From assembly GCF_012927455.1 (NCBI RefSeq), contig NZ_JABBPE010000016.1, positions 62,001 to 126,000 of the forward strand: a DNA stretch of 64,000 nt. The letters are read 5' to 3'. This document shows, one piece after another, positions 34,897 to 43,530 of this stretch; the stretch's first letter is position 1; each line of letters starts with the position of its first letter. The position numbers and the translations under genes were made by a program. Source of the stretch: Polaromonas sp. GTDB taxonomy: Bacteria > Pseudomonadota > Gammaproteobacteria > Burkholderiales > Burkholderiaceae_C. The notes below the pieces were generated by a model. That model had not been told where the DNA came from. It did not search any database and worked only from the letters and a program-made list of their open reading frames with translations.

Positions 34897-35053
34897 GCGT
34901 GTCTTCTCCAATACGATTTACTTGATGCCACGGATTCTGGTGGCGCACACGCTGCATGGCTAGTGCGTTTTCCCTATGAAACAGGGAAATAGCAGAGGAA
35001 TACCTCCCACCATCACCTGTCGCCGCGCTGGCGCCGTGCGGCAGCGAAGCGCT

Positions 35054-36478
35054 TTACTCAATCGCCTTGGCCATGTCCTCAATCACTTTTTTGGCATCGC
35101 CAAACACCATCATGGTCTTGTCCATGTAGAAGAGTTCGTTGTCGAGCCCGGCATAGCCTGCGGCCATGGAGCGCTTGTTGACGATCACGGTCTTGGCCTT
35201 GTACGCCTCCAGAATCGGCATGCCGTAGATGGCGCTGCCCTTGACGTGCGCGGCAGGATTGACCACGTCGTTGGCGCCCAAAATGATGGCGACGTCGGCC
35301 TGGCCGAATTCGCCGTTGATGTCTTCCATCTCGAACACTTGGTCATAGGGCACTTCGGCCTCGGCCAGCAACACATTCATATGGCCCGGCATGCGCCCGG
35401 CCACCGGGTGGATGGCATATTTGACGATGATGCCTTTCTCAGTCAGTTTGGCAGCCAGTTCTTTCACGGCATGCTGGGCGCGCGCCACAGCCAGCCCGTA
35501 GCCGGGCACGATGACCACAGTCTCAGCGTTGCCCAATACAAAGGCCGCATCATCGGCACTGCCGCTTTTAACCGAGCGCTGCACAGCCGAGCCCACGACA
35601 GCAGTAGTGGCCTCACCCCCAAAGCCGCCCAGAATCACGTTGAAGAACGAGCGGTTCATGGCCTTGCACATGATGTAGCTGAGGATGGCACCGCTTGAGC
35701 CCACCAGAGAGCCGGCGACGATCAGCATCGCGTTGTTCAAGCTAAAGCCGATGCCTGCTGCCGCCCAGCCCGAATAGCTGTTGAGCATCGACACCACCAC
35801 CGGCATGTCGGCGCCTCCAATCGGGATGATGATGAGCACGCCCATAACAAACGCCATCAGTGTCGCAATGGCGAAAAAGATTGCGCTGCCCGTCAGCGTG
35901 TACATCACCACGTTGGCTATCAAAATCAAACCGAGGATCAGATTGAGCTTGTGCTGCCCGGCAAACTGCACCGGTGCACCCTGGAACAAGCGGAACTTGT
36001 AGGTCCCCGATAGTTTTCCGAAAGCGATCACCGAGCCGCTGAACGTGACTGCGCCGATCACCGAACCCAAGGCCAGTTCCAGCCGGTTGCCCGCCGGTAT
36101 CGCCGCACCCTTGGCCACGATCTGAAAGGCCCATGGCTCGGCCACTGCAGCAATGGCAATGAATACCGCAGCCAAACCGATCATGCTGTGGAAGAACGCC
36201 ACCAGCTCGGGCATCTTGGTCATCTCGACGGTCCTGGCGCGGTACGCGCCGTAGCCACCACCGACCACCAGACCAAGCAGCACCCAAGCCATGCCCAGCG
36301 CCTTGCCACCCGAAATTTCAACAATAAGCGCGGCGGTTGTCAAAATGGCAATCGCCATGCCGATCATGCCAAACAGGTTGCCGCGTATCGACGTAGTCGG
36401 ATGACTCAGGCCCTTGAGCGCCTGAATGAAACAGACGCTAGCGACCAGGTACAGCAGCGTGACAAGATTCATGCTCAT
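35054..36478 (-). CDS. pntB: NAD(P) transhydrogenase subunit beta
   Basis: A 474-residue inner-membrane subunit of the proton-translocating transhydrogenase that makes NADPH from NADH. The first half has eight or nine membrane helices; the second is the NADP-binding domain III with [38 protein letters not shown], and [20 protein letters not shown]. It overlaps pntAB by four bases. Length matches PntB. It is the last gene of pntAA-pntAB-pntB. Confidence 0.96.
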   Translation of the reverse strand: MSMNLVTLLYLVASVCFIQALKGLSHPTTSIRGNLFGMIGMAIAILTTAALIVEISGGKALGMAWVLLGLVVGGGYGAYRARTVEMTKMPELVAFFHSMIGLAAVFIAIAAVAEPWAFQIVAKGAAIPAGNRLELALGSVIGAVTFSGSVIAFGKLSGTYKFRLFQGAPVQFAGQHKLNLILGLILIANVVMYTLTGSAIFFAIATLMAFVMGVLIIIPIGGADMPVVVSMLNSYSGWAAAGIGFSLNNAMLIVAGSLVGSSGAILSYIMCKAMNRSFFNVILGGFGGEATTAVVGSAVQRSVKSGSADDAAFVLGNAETVVIVPGYGLAVARAQHAVKELAAKLTEKGIIVKYAIHPVAGRMPGHMNVLLAEAEVPYDQVFEMEDINGEFGQADVAIILGANDVVNPAAHVKGSAIYGMPILEAYKAKTVIVNKRSMAAGYAGLDNELFYMDKTMMVFGDAKKVIEDMAKAIE

Positions 36479-36801
36479 TTGGAAGCTCCTTCAGCCGCAG
36501 GCGCTGCCTTTTTCTCTTTTTTCTTGAACATTTCCAACATGCGCCGGGTCACCAAAAATCCGCCAAATACATTAACCGCCGCCAACGCCACCGCCAGCAC
36601 GCCCATTGATCGGCCCAGCGTGGTTTCAGTCAACGCAGCCGCCAGCATGGCGCCAACGATCACGATGGCCGAGATCGCATTGGTCACCGCCATCAGCGGC
36701 GTGTGCAAGGCCGGCGTCACCGTCCACACCACGTGGTAACCCACGTAGATGGCCAGCACAAAAATAATCAGATTGATGATGGTGGGGGACACTGCATCCA
36801 T
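36475..36801 (-). CDS. pntAB: NAD(P) transhydrogenase subunit alpha, part 2 (membrane part)
   Basis: A 108-residue protein with three membrane helices ([53 protein letters not shown]) and a lysine-rich end (FKKKEKK). It equals the C-terminal part of single-chain PntA of E. coli; the split form is usual in many proteobacteria. It couples domain I to the membrane channel. It overlaps pntB by four bases and follows pntAA by 68. Confidence 0.94.
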   Translation of the reverse strand: MDAVSPTIINLIIFVLAIYVGYHVVWTVTPALHTPLMAVTNAISAIVIVGAMLAAALTETTLGRSMGVLAVALAAVNVFGGFLVTRRMLEMFKKKEKKAAPAAEGASK

Positions 36802-36869
36802 GGTCTTCTCCTCTTGTTGGTCAGGACTGCGCCGCTCGTTACTTCGCGTCGCCCGATTAATCCGATGGT

Positions 36870-37985
36870 TTATTTCTTCTTGACTTCGCCGCCCTGCGTC
36901 ATCAGGCAGGCAGCAACGATGTCATCTTCAAGATCGATGGCGAGCGCGCCGTCCTTGCTGATGATCAGCTTGAGGAAATCGAGCAGGTTGCGCGCGTAGA
37001 GCGCGCTGGCATCGGCCGCCACCAGCGCCGGCACATTGGTCTGGCCGATCAGTGTCACGCCGTACTTCACCACGGTCTTGCCGGGTTCGGTCAGCGGGCA
37101 ATTGCCGCCCTGCGGAGCGGCAAGGTCAACAATCACGCTGCCGGGCTTCATGGATTTCACCATGTCTTCGGTCACCAGCACGGGTGCCGCACGGCCCGGA
37201 ATCAGGGCGGTGGTGATCACTACGTCGGCCTGCGCCACGCGCTTGGCGACCTCCAGCTTCTGGCGCTCCAGCCAGCTTGGCGGCATCGGTTTGGCATAAC
37301 CGCCCACGCCTATCGCCGCTTCACGTTCTTCATCGGTTTCGTAGGGCACGTCGATGAATTTGCCGCCCAGGGACTCGACCTGCTCTTTCACGCTCGGGCG
37401 CACGTCACTGGCTTCAATCACCGCGCCCAAGCGCTTGGCCGTGGCAATCGCCTGCAGACCGGCCACCCCCACGCCCAGAATCACCACGCGCGCCGCCTTC
37501 ACCGTGCCGGCGGCCGTCATCAGCATGGGGAAGAAGCGCTGGTACTTTTCAGCGGCCATCATCACCGCCTTGTAGCCTGCAATATTGGCTTGCGATGAGA
37601 GCACGTCCATGCTTTGCGCGCGGCTGGTGCGCGGCGCGGCTTCGAGCGCAAACGCGGTCAGCTGCGCTGCTGCCAGCCGCTGCAGGCCGGTCGCGTCAAA
37701 CGGGTTAAGCATGCCGACCAGCACACTGCCGGCTTTGGCATAGGCCATCTCGCTGTCCAGCGGGCAACGCACCTTGAGCACGATGTCGGCGCTGTAGGCG
37801 CCGGCTGCGTCGGTGATCTCGGCGCCGACTGCGGTGTAAGCCTCGTCCGGAACACTGGCCGCCACTCCAGCGCCCGACTGGACGCGGATGGTGTGGCCTT
37901 GCGCCATGAGCTTTTTGGCCGTTTCCGGCGTGATCGCGACGCGTGTCTCTTCGGCCGTTATTTCGGCAGGTACCCCAATCAGCAT
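36870..37985 (-). CDS. pntAA: NAD(P) transhydrogenase subunit alpha, part 1 (NAD-binding)
   Basis: A 371-residue NAD(H)-binding domain I of transhydrogenase. The alanine-dehydrogenase-like fold shows [23 protein letters not shown] at the start, [29 protein letters not shown] near 125-155 and the nucleotide motif [22 protein letters not shown] near 170. The start has a strong AGGAGAGA ribosome-binding site. An FNR-like box lies about 38 bases upstream, which would place it at or after the promoter. The upstream gap to mmsA is 278 bases. Confidence 0.95.
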   Translation of the reverse strand: MLIGVPAEITAEETRVAITPETAKKLMAQGHTIRVQSGAGVAASVPDEAYTAVGAEITDAAGAYSADIVLKVRCPLDSEMAYAKAGSVLVGMLNPFDATGLQRLAAAQLTAFALEAAPRTSRAQSMDVLSSQANIAGYKAVMMAAEKYQRFFPMLMTAAGTVKAARVVILGVGVAGLQAIATAKRLGAVIEASDVRPSVKEQVESLGGKFIDVPYETDEEREAAIGVGGYAKPMPPSWLERQKLEVAKRVAQADVVITTALIPGRAAPVLVTEDMVKSMKPGSVIVDLAAPQGGNCPLTEPGKTVVKYGVTLIGQTNVPALVAADASALYARNLLDFLKLIISKDGALAIDLEDDIVAACLMTQGGEVKKK

Positions 37986-38016
37986 GGGTCTCTCCTCAGT
38001 GCGTTAGTTTTATGGC

Positions 38017-38030
38017 TTGATTCACGTCAA
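38017..38030 (-). promoter_or_regulatory. FNR/Anr-like box just upstream of pntAA
   Basis: On the minus strand the site reads TTGACGTGAATCAA, with the same half-sites as the narK1 box. Its centre is only about 38 bases from the pntAA ATG, too close for class II activation, so repression or chance must be considered. The rest of the 278-bp gap (37986-38263) shows no gene. Confidence 0.4.
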
Positions 38031-38263
38031 GTCGCAGGCAAGCTGATGCGAAACCTGGACAAAAATTTCAGCTGTCTGGGAGCTTACATGAGATTTTTGG
38101 AATTTGCCGCAAGCCAGGCGAGAGTTTTTAGCCGCATCAGGCCCATGACTCACAGGCTCATGAAAAAGCCTCTTGCGCCGTGTGATCGGCTGACGCGGCT
38201 AGCGCGGGACAGAGCAGAGACCGCGCCAGACCGCCAAGGCGGCCCGTCACAGCTATGAACGCA

Positions 38264-39796
38264 TTACTTGGCGGTCGGCATCACAAACTCGGCGCCCTTG
38301 CCAATGCTTTCGGGCCAGCGCTGCATGATGGATTTTTGCTTGGTGTAAAAGCGCACGCCCTCTTCGCCGTAGGCGTGCATATCGCCGAAGAGACTTTTTT
38401 TCCATCCGCCGAAGCCATGCCAGGCCATGGGCACGGGAATCGGCACGTTGATGCCAACCATGCCGACCTGAATGCGGCGGCCGAATTCGCGCGCCACGTG
38501 GCCGTCGCGCGTGAAGCAGCTCACACCGTTGCCAAATTCATGCGCGTTGATCAGGTCCACCGCTTCCTTCAAATCCTTGACGCGCACGCAGCCCAGCACC
38601 GGGCCAAAAATTTCTTCCTTGTAAATGCGCATGTCCGGCGTGACATGGTCGAACAGCGTGCCGCCCATCCAGAACCCATCCTTGCAGCCTTCGCCAGCGT
38701 TGGCACCGGTGAAGGTGCGGCCATCGACCAGCAGCTTCGCGCCCTCTTTCACGCCGGTGTCGATGTAGCCGGTGATGCGCTGGTGCGCGGCGGCCGTCAC
38801 GATCGGACCCATCTCGGCGTCCAGGTTGACGCCGTTCTTAATCACCAGCGTTCTGGCGCGCGCTTCCAGCATCGGCAGCAGCCGCTCGGCCACGTCGCCC
38901 ACCAGAACGGCAATCGAAATCGCCATGCAGCGCTCGCCGGCCGAGCCGTAACCGGCGCCAATCAGCGCATCAACCGCCTGCTCCAGATCGGCATCAGGCA
39001 TGACCACCATATGGTTCTTGGCTCCGCCCAGCGCCTGCACGCGCTTGCCGTGGTGGGCGCCGGTCTCGTAGATGTAGTTAGCGATCGGTGTCGAGCCGAC
39101 AAACGACACGGCCTTCACATCGGGATGCACTAGCAAGGCATCGACCGCTTCCTTGTCACCCTGCACCACGCTAAAAACGCCGTCAGGCAGACCCGCCTGC
39201 TTGAGCAGCTCGGCCATGAACAGACTGGCGCTTGGGTCAATCGGGCTGGGTTTCAGCACAAAGCAGTTGCCCGCCGCAATCGCGACCGGAAACATCCACA
39301 TCGGCACCATCACCGGGAAGTTAAAGGGCGTGATGCCGGCGACGACACCCAGAGGCTGGCGCAGCGTCCAGTTGTCAATGCCGGTGGAGACCTGGTCGGT
39401 GAAATCACCCTTGAGCAGTTGCGGGATGCCGCAGGCAAATTCGACAATGTCGATGCCGCGTGAGACCTCGCCCTGCGCATCGGTAAACACCTTGCCGTGC
39501 TCGGCGGTGATCAGGTGGGCCAGCTTGTCCTTGTTCTGGTTCAGCAGTTCCAGGAACCTGAACATGACCCGCGCGCGGCGGATCGGCGGCGTGTCGGACC
39601 AGGCCGGAAAAGCCGCCTGGGCTGATGCCACGGCGGCGTCCACATCGGCCGCGCTGGCCAAGGCGACATGGCCGGACACGGCGCCGCTGGCTGGGTTGAA
39701 AACTTCCTGGCTGCGGGCTGGCTTGGCGGCGCTGACGCGGCCATTCAGATAGTGGCCAATGGTGGCTTGGGCGGTGGTGGTGGGTGACAAAGACAT
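38264..39796 (-). CDS. mmsA: CoA-acylating methylmalonate-semialdehyde dehydrogenase
   Basis: A 510-residue enzyme of the aldehyde dehydrogenase superfamily that converts methylmalonate or malonate semialdehyde to propionyl- or acetyl-CoA, in valine and inositol-type catabolism. [20 protein letters not shown] near 150, [15 protein letters not shown] and the catalytic cysteine in GERCMAIS near residue 288 are typical of MmsA rather than general aldehyde dehydrogenases. It is divergent from a LysR gene with an intervening palindrome. No other valine-pathway gene is adjacent, so pathway assignment is from the family. Confidence 0.92.
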   Translation of the reverse strand: MSLSPTTTAQATIGHYLNGRVSAAKPARSQEVFNPASGAVSGHVALASAADVDAAVASAQAAFPAWSDTPPIRRARVMFRFLELLNQNKDKLAHLITAEHGKVFTDAQGEVSRGIDIVEFACGIPQLLKGDFTDQVSTGIDNWTLRQPLGVVAGITPFNFPVMVPMWMFPVAIAAGNCFVLKPSPIDPSASLFMAELLKQAGLPDGVFSVVQGDKEAVDALLVHPDVKAVSFVGSTPIANYIYETGAHHGKRVQALGGAKNHMVVMPDADLEQAVDALIGAGYGSAGERCMAISIAVLVGDVAERLLPMLEARARTLVIKNGVNLDAEMGPIVTAAAHQRITGYIDTGVKEGAKLLVDGRTFTGANAGEGCKDGFWMGGTLFDHVTPDMRIYKEEIFGPVLGCVRVKDLKEAVDLINAHEFGNGVSCFTRDGHVAREFGRRIQVGMVGINVPIPVPMAWHGFGGWKKSLFGDMHAYGEEGVRFYTKQKSIMQRWPESIGKGAEFVMPTAK

Positions 39797-39875
39797 GACG
39801 GATCCCTATGAATGAATGAGTGAACTCAGTCTAGGGCGCTCCGCTCGCCTTGATAAGCCGGTCAAAGCTGATTAC

Positions 39876-39897
39876 ATTGTTCACATTAATGAACAAT
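39876..39897. promoter_or_regulatory. LysR-type operator palindrome between mmsA and the lysR gene
   Basis: ATTGTTCA (39876-39883) and TGAACAAT (39890-39897) form a perfect eight-base inverted repeat with a six-base spacer and contain a T-N11-A core. It lies 24 bases before the LysR ATG and about 80 bases from mmsA, a usual place for autoregulation and target activation. Confidence 0.65.
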
Positions 39898-39920
39898 AGA
39901 TGAGCTTTTAAAGGTTATTC

Positions 39921-40979
39921 ATGTCATCCGACCTACTTTCCCCGCTGGTGGCTGACCTGCATCTGCTCACGGTGCTTGCCAGCACGAAAAGCTTTACCGA
40001 GGCCGCCCGCCGCCTTGGCGTATCCAAAGCTTCGGCCAGCATGCGCATCAGCGAGCTGGAGCGCGTGGCCGGCGTGCTGCTGGTGCGCCGCACAACCCGC
40101 TCGGTCGGCCTGACAGAAGCCGGCCAGCAAATGGTGAGCGGCATGCAGCCGGCTTTTGAGCGCATCAGCGAGAGCTACACCGCCGCGCGCGATCTGGTCG
40201 GCACCCCGCGCGGGCTGGTCCGGCTGACGGCGCCGGTCGCCTTGGGACGCCAGCATCTGGCACCGAGAATAGCCAGCTTCCTGCAGCGCTACCCCGATAT
40301 TCATATTGAGTTGGAACTGACCGACCGTTTCGTCAATCTGGCCAGCGAAGGGTTTGATTTGGCCGTGCGCCATACCAGCACGCCGCCCGAAACGCATGTC
40401 GCCTGGGTGCTGTGCGAGACCCGGTCGGTGCTGGTCGCCAGCCCCGACTACCTGCTGCGGCGCGGCGTGCCAGCGCACCCGTCCGAACTGGTGTCGCACG
40501 ACTGCCTGCTTTACCTGGGCGACCATGCGGAAAGCTGGACTTTTGTCCGTTCGGCCCGCAACACCAAACGCAAGTCGGCCGATCGGGTGGGCGTAAACAT
40601 CGCCGGCTCGCTGAAAGCGAACAACAGCGAAGTGCTGCGCGACGCGCTGCTGGCTGGCCTGGGTATCGGCCTGCTGCCCGACTTCAGTCTTCCGCCAAGC
40701 GAGGCCCCCACGCTTTTCACTTCGTGTAATGCGCTGCCCCCCGAGGGGGCTGCGCTTGCTCGGGGCGGCCCGGCGCGGCGCGCGGCCCGCCAAAAAGACG
40801 CAGCGCTGGTGCAGGTGTTGCCCGACTGGCAGGTGCAAGGCTTTTTCGGTGATCGAATCTACGCCTTGCGGCCTTGGTCGGCACAGGTACCCAAGGCGGT
40901 CCAGTGCCTGGTTGAGCATTTGCGCCAGAGCTTCGCCGGTGGCTTTCCCACCGTTCTTAAAAGCCCGTCTGCCACTTGA
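39921..40979 (+). CDS. LysR family regulator with an in-frame repeat insertion
   Basis: A 352-residue regulator; the family is usually 295-310. The winged helix-turn-helix (LTVLASTKSFTEAARRLGVSKASASMRISELE) and effector domain are of the CrgA/DhcR-like group. At about residues 261-294, between GLGIGLLPDFSL and ALVQVLPDWQVQ, a stretch rich in Ala/Pro/Arg is encoded by repeat B (40705-40800). Without it the protein would be about 319 residues and the two flanks join as in ordinary homologues. It is divergent from mmsA with a palindromic operator candidate. The insert lies in a loop before the last strand of the effector domain, so activity may or may not be kept. Confidence 0.9.
   Translation: MSSDLLSPLVADLHLLTVLASTKSFTEAARRLGVSKASASMRISELERVAGVLLVRRTTRSVGLTEAGQQMVSGMQPAFERISESYTAARDLVGTPRGLVRLTAPVALGRQHLAPRIASFLQRYPDIHIELELTDRFVNLASEGFDLAVRHTSTPPETHVAWVLCETRSVLVASPDYLLRRGVPAHPSELVSHDCLLYLGDHAESWTFVRSARNTKRKSADRVGVNIAGSLKANNSEVLRDALLAGLGIGLLPDFSLPPSEAPTLFTSCNALPPEGAALARGGPARRAARQKDAALVQVLPDWQVQGFFGDRIYALRPWSAQVPKAVQCLVEHLRQSFAGGFPTVLKSPSAT
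40705..40800 (+). repeat. GC-rich repeat B, copy E, inside the LysR coding sequence
   Basis: It starts CCCCCACGCTTTTCACTTCG and continues with GCGCTGCCCCCCGAGGGGGC and CTCGGGGCGGCCCGGCGC, matching the intergenic copies at 24330, 25099 and 25183. The insertion keeps frame and contains no stop in this frame. Confidence 0.9.
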
Positions 40980-41013
40980 GGTCATGTCATCAATGCCACG
41001 CATAATCTCGCCC

Positions 41014-41523
41014 ATGAATAAACGATGGAAACCCAACGTCACGGTCGCGGCGGTGATTGAACGCACGATCGACGGCATGCAGAAATTTTTGCTGGTCGAA
41101 GAAGAAACCCGTGACGGCCTGCGGCTGAACAACCCGGCGGGCCATCTGGACGCGGGCGAAAGTCCGCAGCAGGCCTGTGCGCGCGAAACACTGGAAGAAA
41201 CGGCTTTTCATTTCTCGCCGACGGCCTTGGTGGGCATTTATCTCTCCCGTTTTGAGCGCATCCAGCCCGGCCACGCGAAGCCGCTGGACGTGACCTACCT
41301 GCGCTTTACGTTTTGCGGCGAGCTGGGCGAACATGTAGCCGGTCAGCCGCTGGACCACGGCATTGTGCGCACCGTGTGGATGAGCGCCGATGAAATCAGG
41401 GCCTGTGTTCCCCGGCACCGCAGCCCGCTGCTGCTGGCCAGTCTGCAGGACTACCTGGCCGGGCGACGTTTTCCGCTGGACCTTATCGCCACCGATCAAT
41501 CTGTTTTGCTACAAAATAGATAG
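41014..41523 (+). CDS. NUDIX hydrolase (NudJ-like)
   Basis: A protein of about 169 residues starting MNKRWKPNVTVAAVIERT, resembling phosphatase NudJ. The Nudix box is GHLDAGESPQQACARETLEE followed by TAF; the glycine normally found after EEx is alanine here, while the catalytic RE and EE pairs are kept. In-frame ATGs at 40984 and 40993 would add 7-10 residues; none has an ideal ribosome-binding site, and GAGG before 40984 is very close. The C-terminal LLQNR and stop codon are contributed by gene-end repeat copy 4. Substrate unknown; NudJ acts on thiamine and nucleoside di- and triphosphates. Confidence 0.85.
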   Translation: MNKRWKPNVTVAAVIERTIDGMQKFLLVEEETRDGLRLNNPAGHLDAGESPQQACARETLEETAFHFSPTALVGIYLSRFERIQPGHAKPLDVTYLRFTFCGELGEHVAGQPLDHGIVRTVWMSADEIRACVPRHRSPLLLASLQDYLAGRRFPLDLIATDQSVLLQNR

Positions 41524-41562
41524 CTGCTTGCGCCCATGCAATATGGGCTAGAGGCCTATTTG
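41507..41562 (-). repeat. Gene-end repeat, copy 4 (after the NUDIX gene)
   Basis: TTGCTACAAAATAGATAGC is followed by TGCTTGCGCCC and TATGGGCTAGAGGCCTATTTG. The first hairpin half is degenerate (GCTA/TAGC). It overlaps the NUDIX stop codon (TAG at 41521-41523). The remaining 155 bases to the next gene show nothing I recognise. Confidence 0.85.
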
Positions 41563-41717
41563 TCTATATTTTTGGGGAACTGGGCGGCGTCGAGTTGAAA
41601 ACAGTTCACCCGAACAACTCAACACCCTGGTTCAAAATGAAGCATTGCGCTGAAAAAGCCTAGTCGCTGCCGCAAAGATCAAAGCCGAATGAGCGGCTCA
41701 AACCCGAAAGCATTGTC

Positions 41718-42575
41718 ATGAATCTGCAAGACTGGATTGGCCGCAGCGAGACGGTGGACGACATCGCTACCGCAACGCCGTACGCGGCACTGGCTGCCAC
41801 ACTGGACTGGCCGAAAACGCCAGGCAAGGATAGACCCCCGCCCGGTACACCGCTGCCCAGACTGTGGCACTGGCTGTACTTTTTGCCGATCAACCGGCAG
41901 TCCGACATCGGGCCTGACGGCCACGCCAGGCGGGGCGGTTTCATGCCACCGGTGCCGCTGCCGCGCCGCATGTGGGCGGGCAGCGATTTTGCGTTTCATA
42001 CGCCGCTGTTGATTGGAGACAGCCTGCAACGCACCTCCACCATTGCCGACGTGAAGGAAAAGTCGGGCCGCACCGGCAGCCTGATCTTTGTGAAAGTGCG
42101 CCATGAAATCCGCCGCAACGGCGCAGCAGAGGTGGCCCTGACAGAGCACCACAACATCGTTTACCGCGCGGCGCCGCAGCCCGATGACGTCACGCCCGCG
42201 CCACAAGCCACCGCCGAAGAATCAACGTGGGAACGACGCATCACGCCCGACGACGTGCTGCTGTTTCGCTACTCGGCGTTGACCTTTAATGGCCACCGCA
42301 TTCACTACGACCGCAAGTATGTGACCGAGGTCGAAGGCTACCCGGGCCTGGTCGTGCATGGTCCGCTGATCGCCACGCTGCTGATGGACCTGTTGCGCCG
42401 CCAGTTGCCCGATGCGACCGTAGCGCGCTTCGAGTTCAAGGCGCTGCGGCCGACTTTTGACATCCACCCTTTCTCCGTGCACGGCCAGCCTTCGGCTGAC
42501 GGCAAAACCGTGCACCTGTGGGGCCGCGACCATGAAGGCTGGCTCACGATGGACGCCACCGCAACGCTGGCCTGA
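41718..42575 (+). CDS. FAS1-like dehydratase, similar to mesaconyl-C4-CoA hydratase
   Basis: A 285-residue double hot-dog protein. The N-terminal half (LPRLWHWLYFLPINRQSDIG, GGFMPPVPLPRRMWAGSDFAFHTPLLIGD) and the C-terminal half (LLFRYSALTFNGHRIHYDR, YPGLVVHGPLIATLLMDLL) are those of the HTD2/mesaconyl-C4-CoA hydratase group. That enzyme hydrates mesaconyl-C4-CoA to citramalyl-CoA in the 3-hydroxypropionate bicycle. It stands before a CoA-transferase remnant and a CitE-like lyase, which supports a C5-dicarboxyl-CoA role. The natural substrate here is inference. Confidence 0.82.
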   Translation: MNLQDWIGRSETVDDIATATPYAALAATLDWPKTPGKDRPPPGTPLPRLWHWLYFLPINRQSDIGPDGHARRGGFMPPVPLPRRMWAGSDFAFHTPLLIGDSLQRTSTIADVKEKSGRTGSLIFVKVRHEIRRNGAAEVALTEHHNIVYRAAPQPDDVTPAPQATAEESTWERRITPDDVLLFRYSALTFNGHRIHYDRKYVTEVEGYPGLVVHGPLIATLLMDLLRRQLPDATVARFEFKALRPTFDIHPFSVHGQPSADGKTVHLWGRDHEGWLTMDATATLA

Positions 42576-42588
42576 TCAGGACACTTTT

Positions 42589-42666
42589 ATGCAAACCCTC
42601 AAAGACATTACCGTCGTCTCACTCAAGATCGCCATTGCCGCGCTGCGCGGTGGAAAGGTGGTTTAA
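42589..42666 (+). pseudogene. 25-codon remnant of a CaiB/BaiF (class III) CoA-transferase
   Basis: Between the dehydratase and the CitE-like gene an ORF encodes MQTLKDITVVSLKIAIAA followed by LRGGKVV and a stop. The first 17 or so residues match the typical start of CaiB/BaiF CoA-transferases (consensus close to DITVVSLEQAIAAPFCTRQL); the remaining roughly 380 residues are missing. The last residues may derive from the original C-terminus, which would mean an in-frame internal deletion. CoA-transferases commonly sit at this place in dehydratase-CitE clusters. It follows the dehydratase by 13 bases and ends two bases before citE. Confidence 0.65.
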
Positions 42667-42668
42667 GC

Positions 42669-43493
42669 ATGCTTGACCCCACACCCCAGACTTACCTGTT
42701 CGTTCCCGGCAACCGGCCCGAGCGCTTTGCCAAGGCGCTGGCAGCAGGCGCTGACCGCATCATCATTGACCTGGAAGACGCGGTAGCGCCTGCCGACAAG
42801 GCAGCCGCACGCGCTGCGATTGCCGAGTGGATGGGTCACGCCGGCGAAGCGCGCGAAAAAGTCCTGATCCGCATCAACGACGCGGCCACCGCCTGGCATG
42901 GCGAAGACCTGGCGCTGATCCATGCCGTGCAGTCGCGCAGCGTCATGCTGCCCAAGTGCGAAGCCGCCGCGCAGGTGGCGGCCGTGCTGGCCCAGCTGGC
43001 CAGCAGCGCGAGCGTGCTGCCGCTGATCGAGACCGCGCGCGGCCTGCTGGCCTTGCCCGCCATTGCGGCCGCGCCCGGCGTGGCGCGCCTGGCCTTTGGC
43101 GCGCTCGACTACATGCTGGACCTGGACATTCCGGCCGACAGCCTGGCGCTGGACTATGCTGCAGCGCAACTCGCCATCGCCTCGCGCGCGGCCGGACTTG
43201 CGCCGCCTGTGGCCGGTGTCACGCCCGCGCTGGATGCCGCACGCGTGAGCGCAGACATGGGGCATGCGCGTAGCTTGGGCTTTGGCGCCAAGATGTGCAT
43301 TCATCCTTCCCAGGTCGCCGCAGTGCATGCAGCGCTGGCGCCCCGCGCCGAAGAACTGGTCTGGGCGCAGCGCGTCATGCAGGCCTGGCAGGCGGCCAGT
43401 AGTGGCGCCATCCAGGTCGACGGAAAAATGGTCGACTTGCCGGTGGTCCGCAAAGCCGAGCGCCTGCTGACCCAGGCGGCCCGCATGCCTTGA
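42669..43493 (+). CDS. CitE-like CoA ester lyase (HpcH/HpaI family)
   Basis: A 274-residue TIM-barrel lyase. It starts TYLFVPGNRPERFAKALAAGADRIIIDLEDAVAP, with the metal-binding Glu and Asp regions at VLPLIETARGL and LAFGALDYMLDLD, then KMCIHPSQVAAVHAAL. This group cleaves malyl-, citramalyl- or methylmalyl-CoA. With the mesaconyl-CoA-hydratase-like gene upstream, citramalyl-CoA cleavage to acetyl-CoA and pyruvate is the likely reaction. It starts two bases after the CoA-transferase remnant, so the deletion has brought it close behind a short translated ORF. Confidence 0.87.
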   Translation: MLDPTPQTYLFVPGNRPERFAKALAAGADRIIIDLEDAVAPADKAAARAAIAEWMGHAGEAREKVLIRINDAATAWHGEDLALIHAVQSRSVMLPKCEAAAQVAAVLAQLASSASVLPLIETARGLLALPAIAAAPGVARLAFGALDYMLDLDIPADSLALDYAAAQLAIASRAAGLAPPVAGVTPALDAARVSADMGHARSLGFGAKMCIHPSQVAAVHAALAPRAEELVWAQRVMQAWQAASSGAIQVDGKMVDLPVVRKAERLLTQAARMP

Positions 43494-43530
43494 CGCTCAA
43501 AAAAATCAAACCCCATCCAACGGAGTAACC

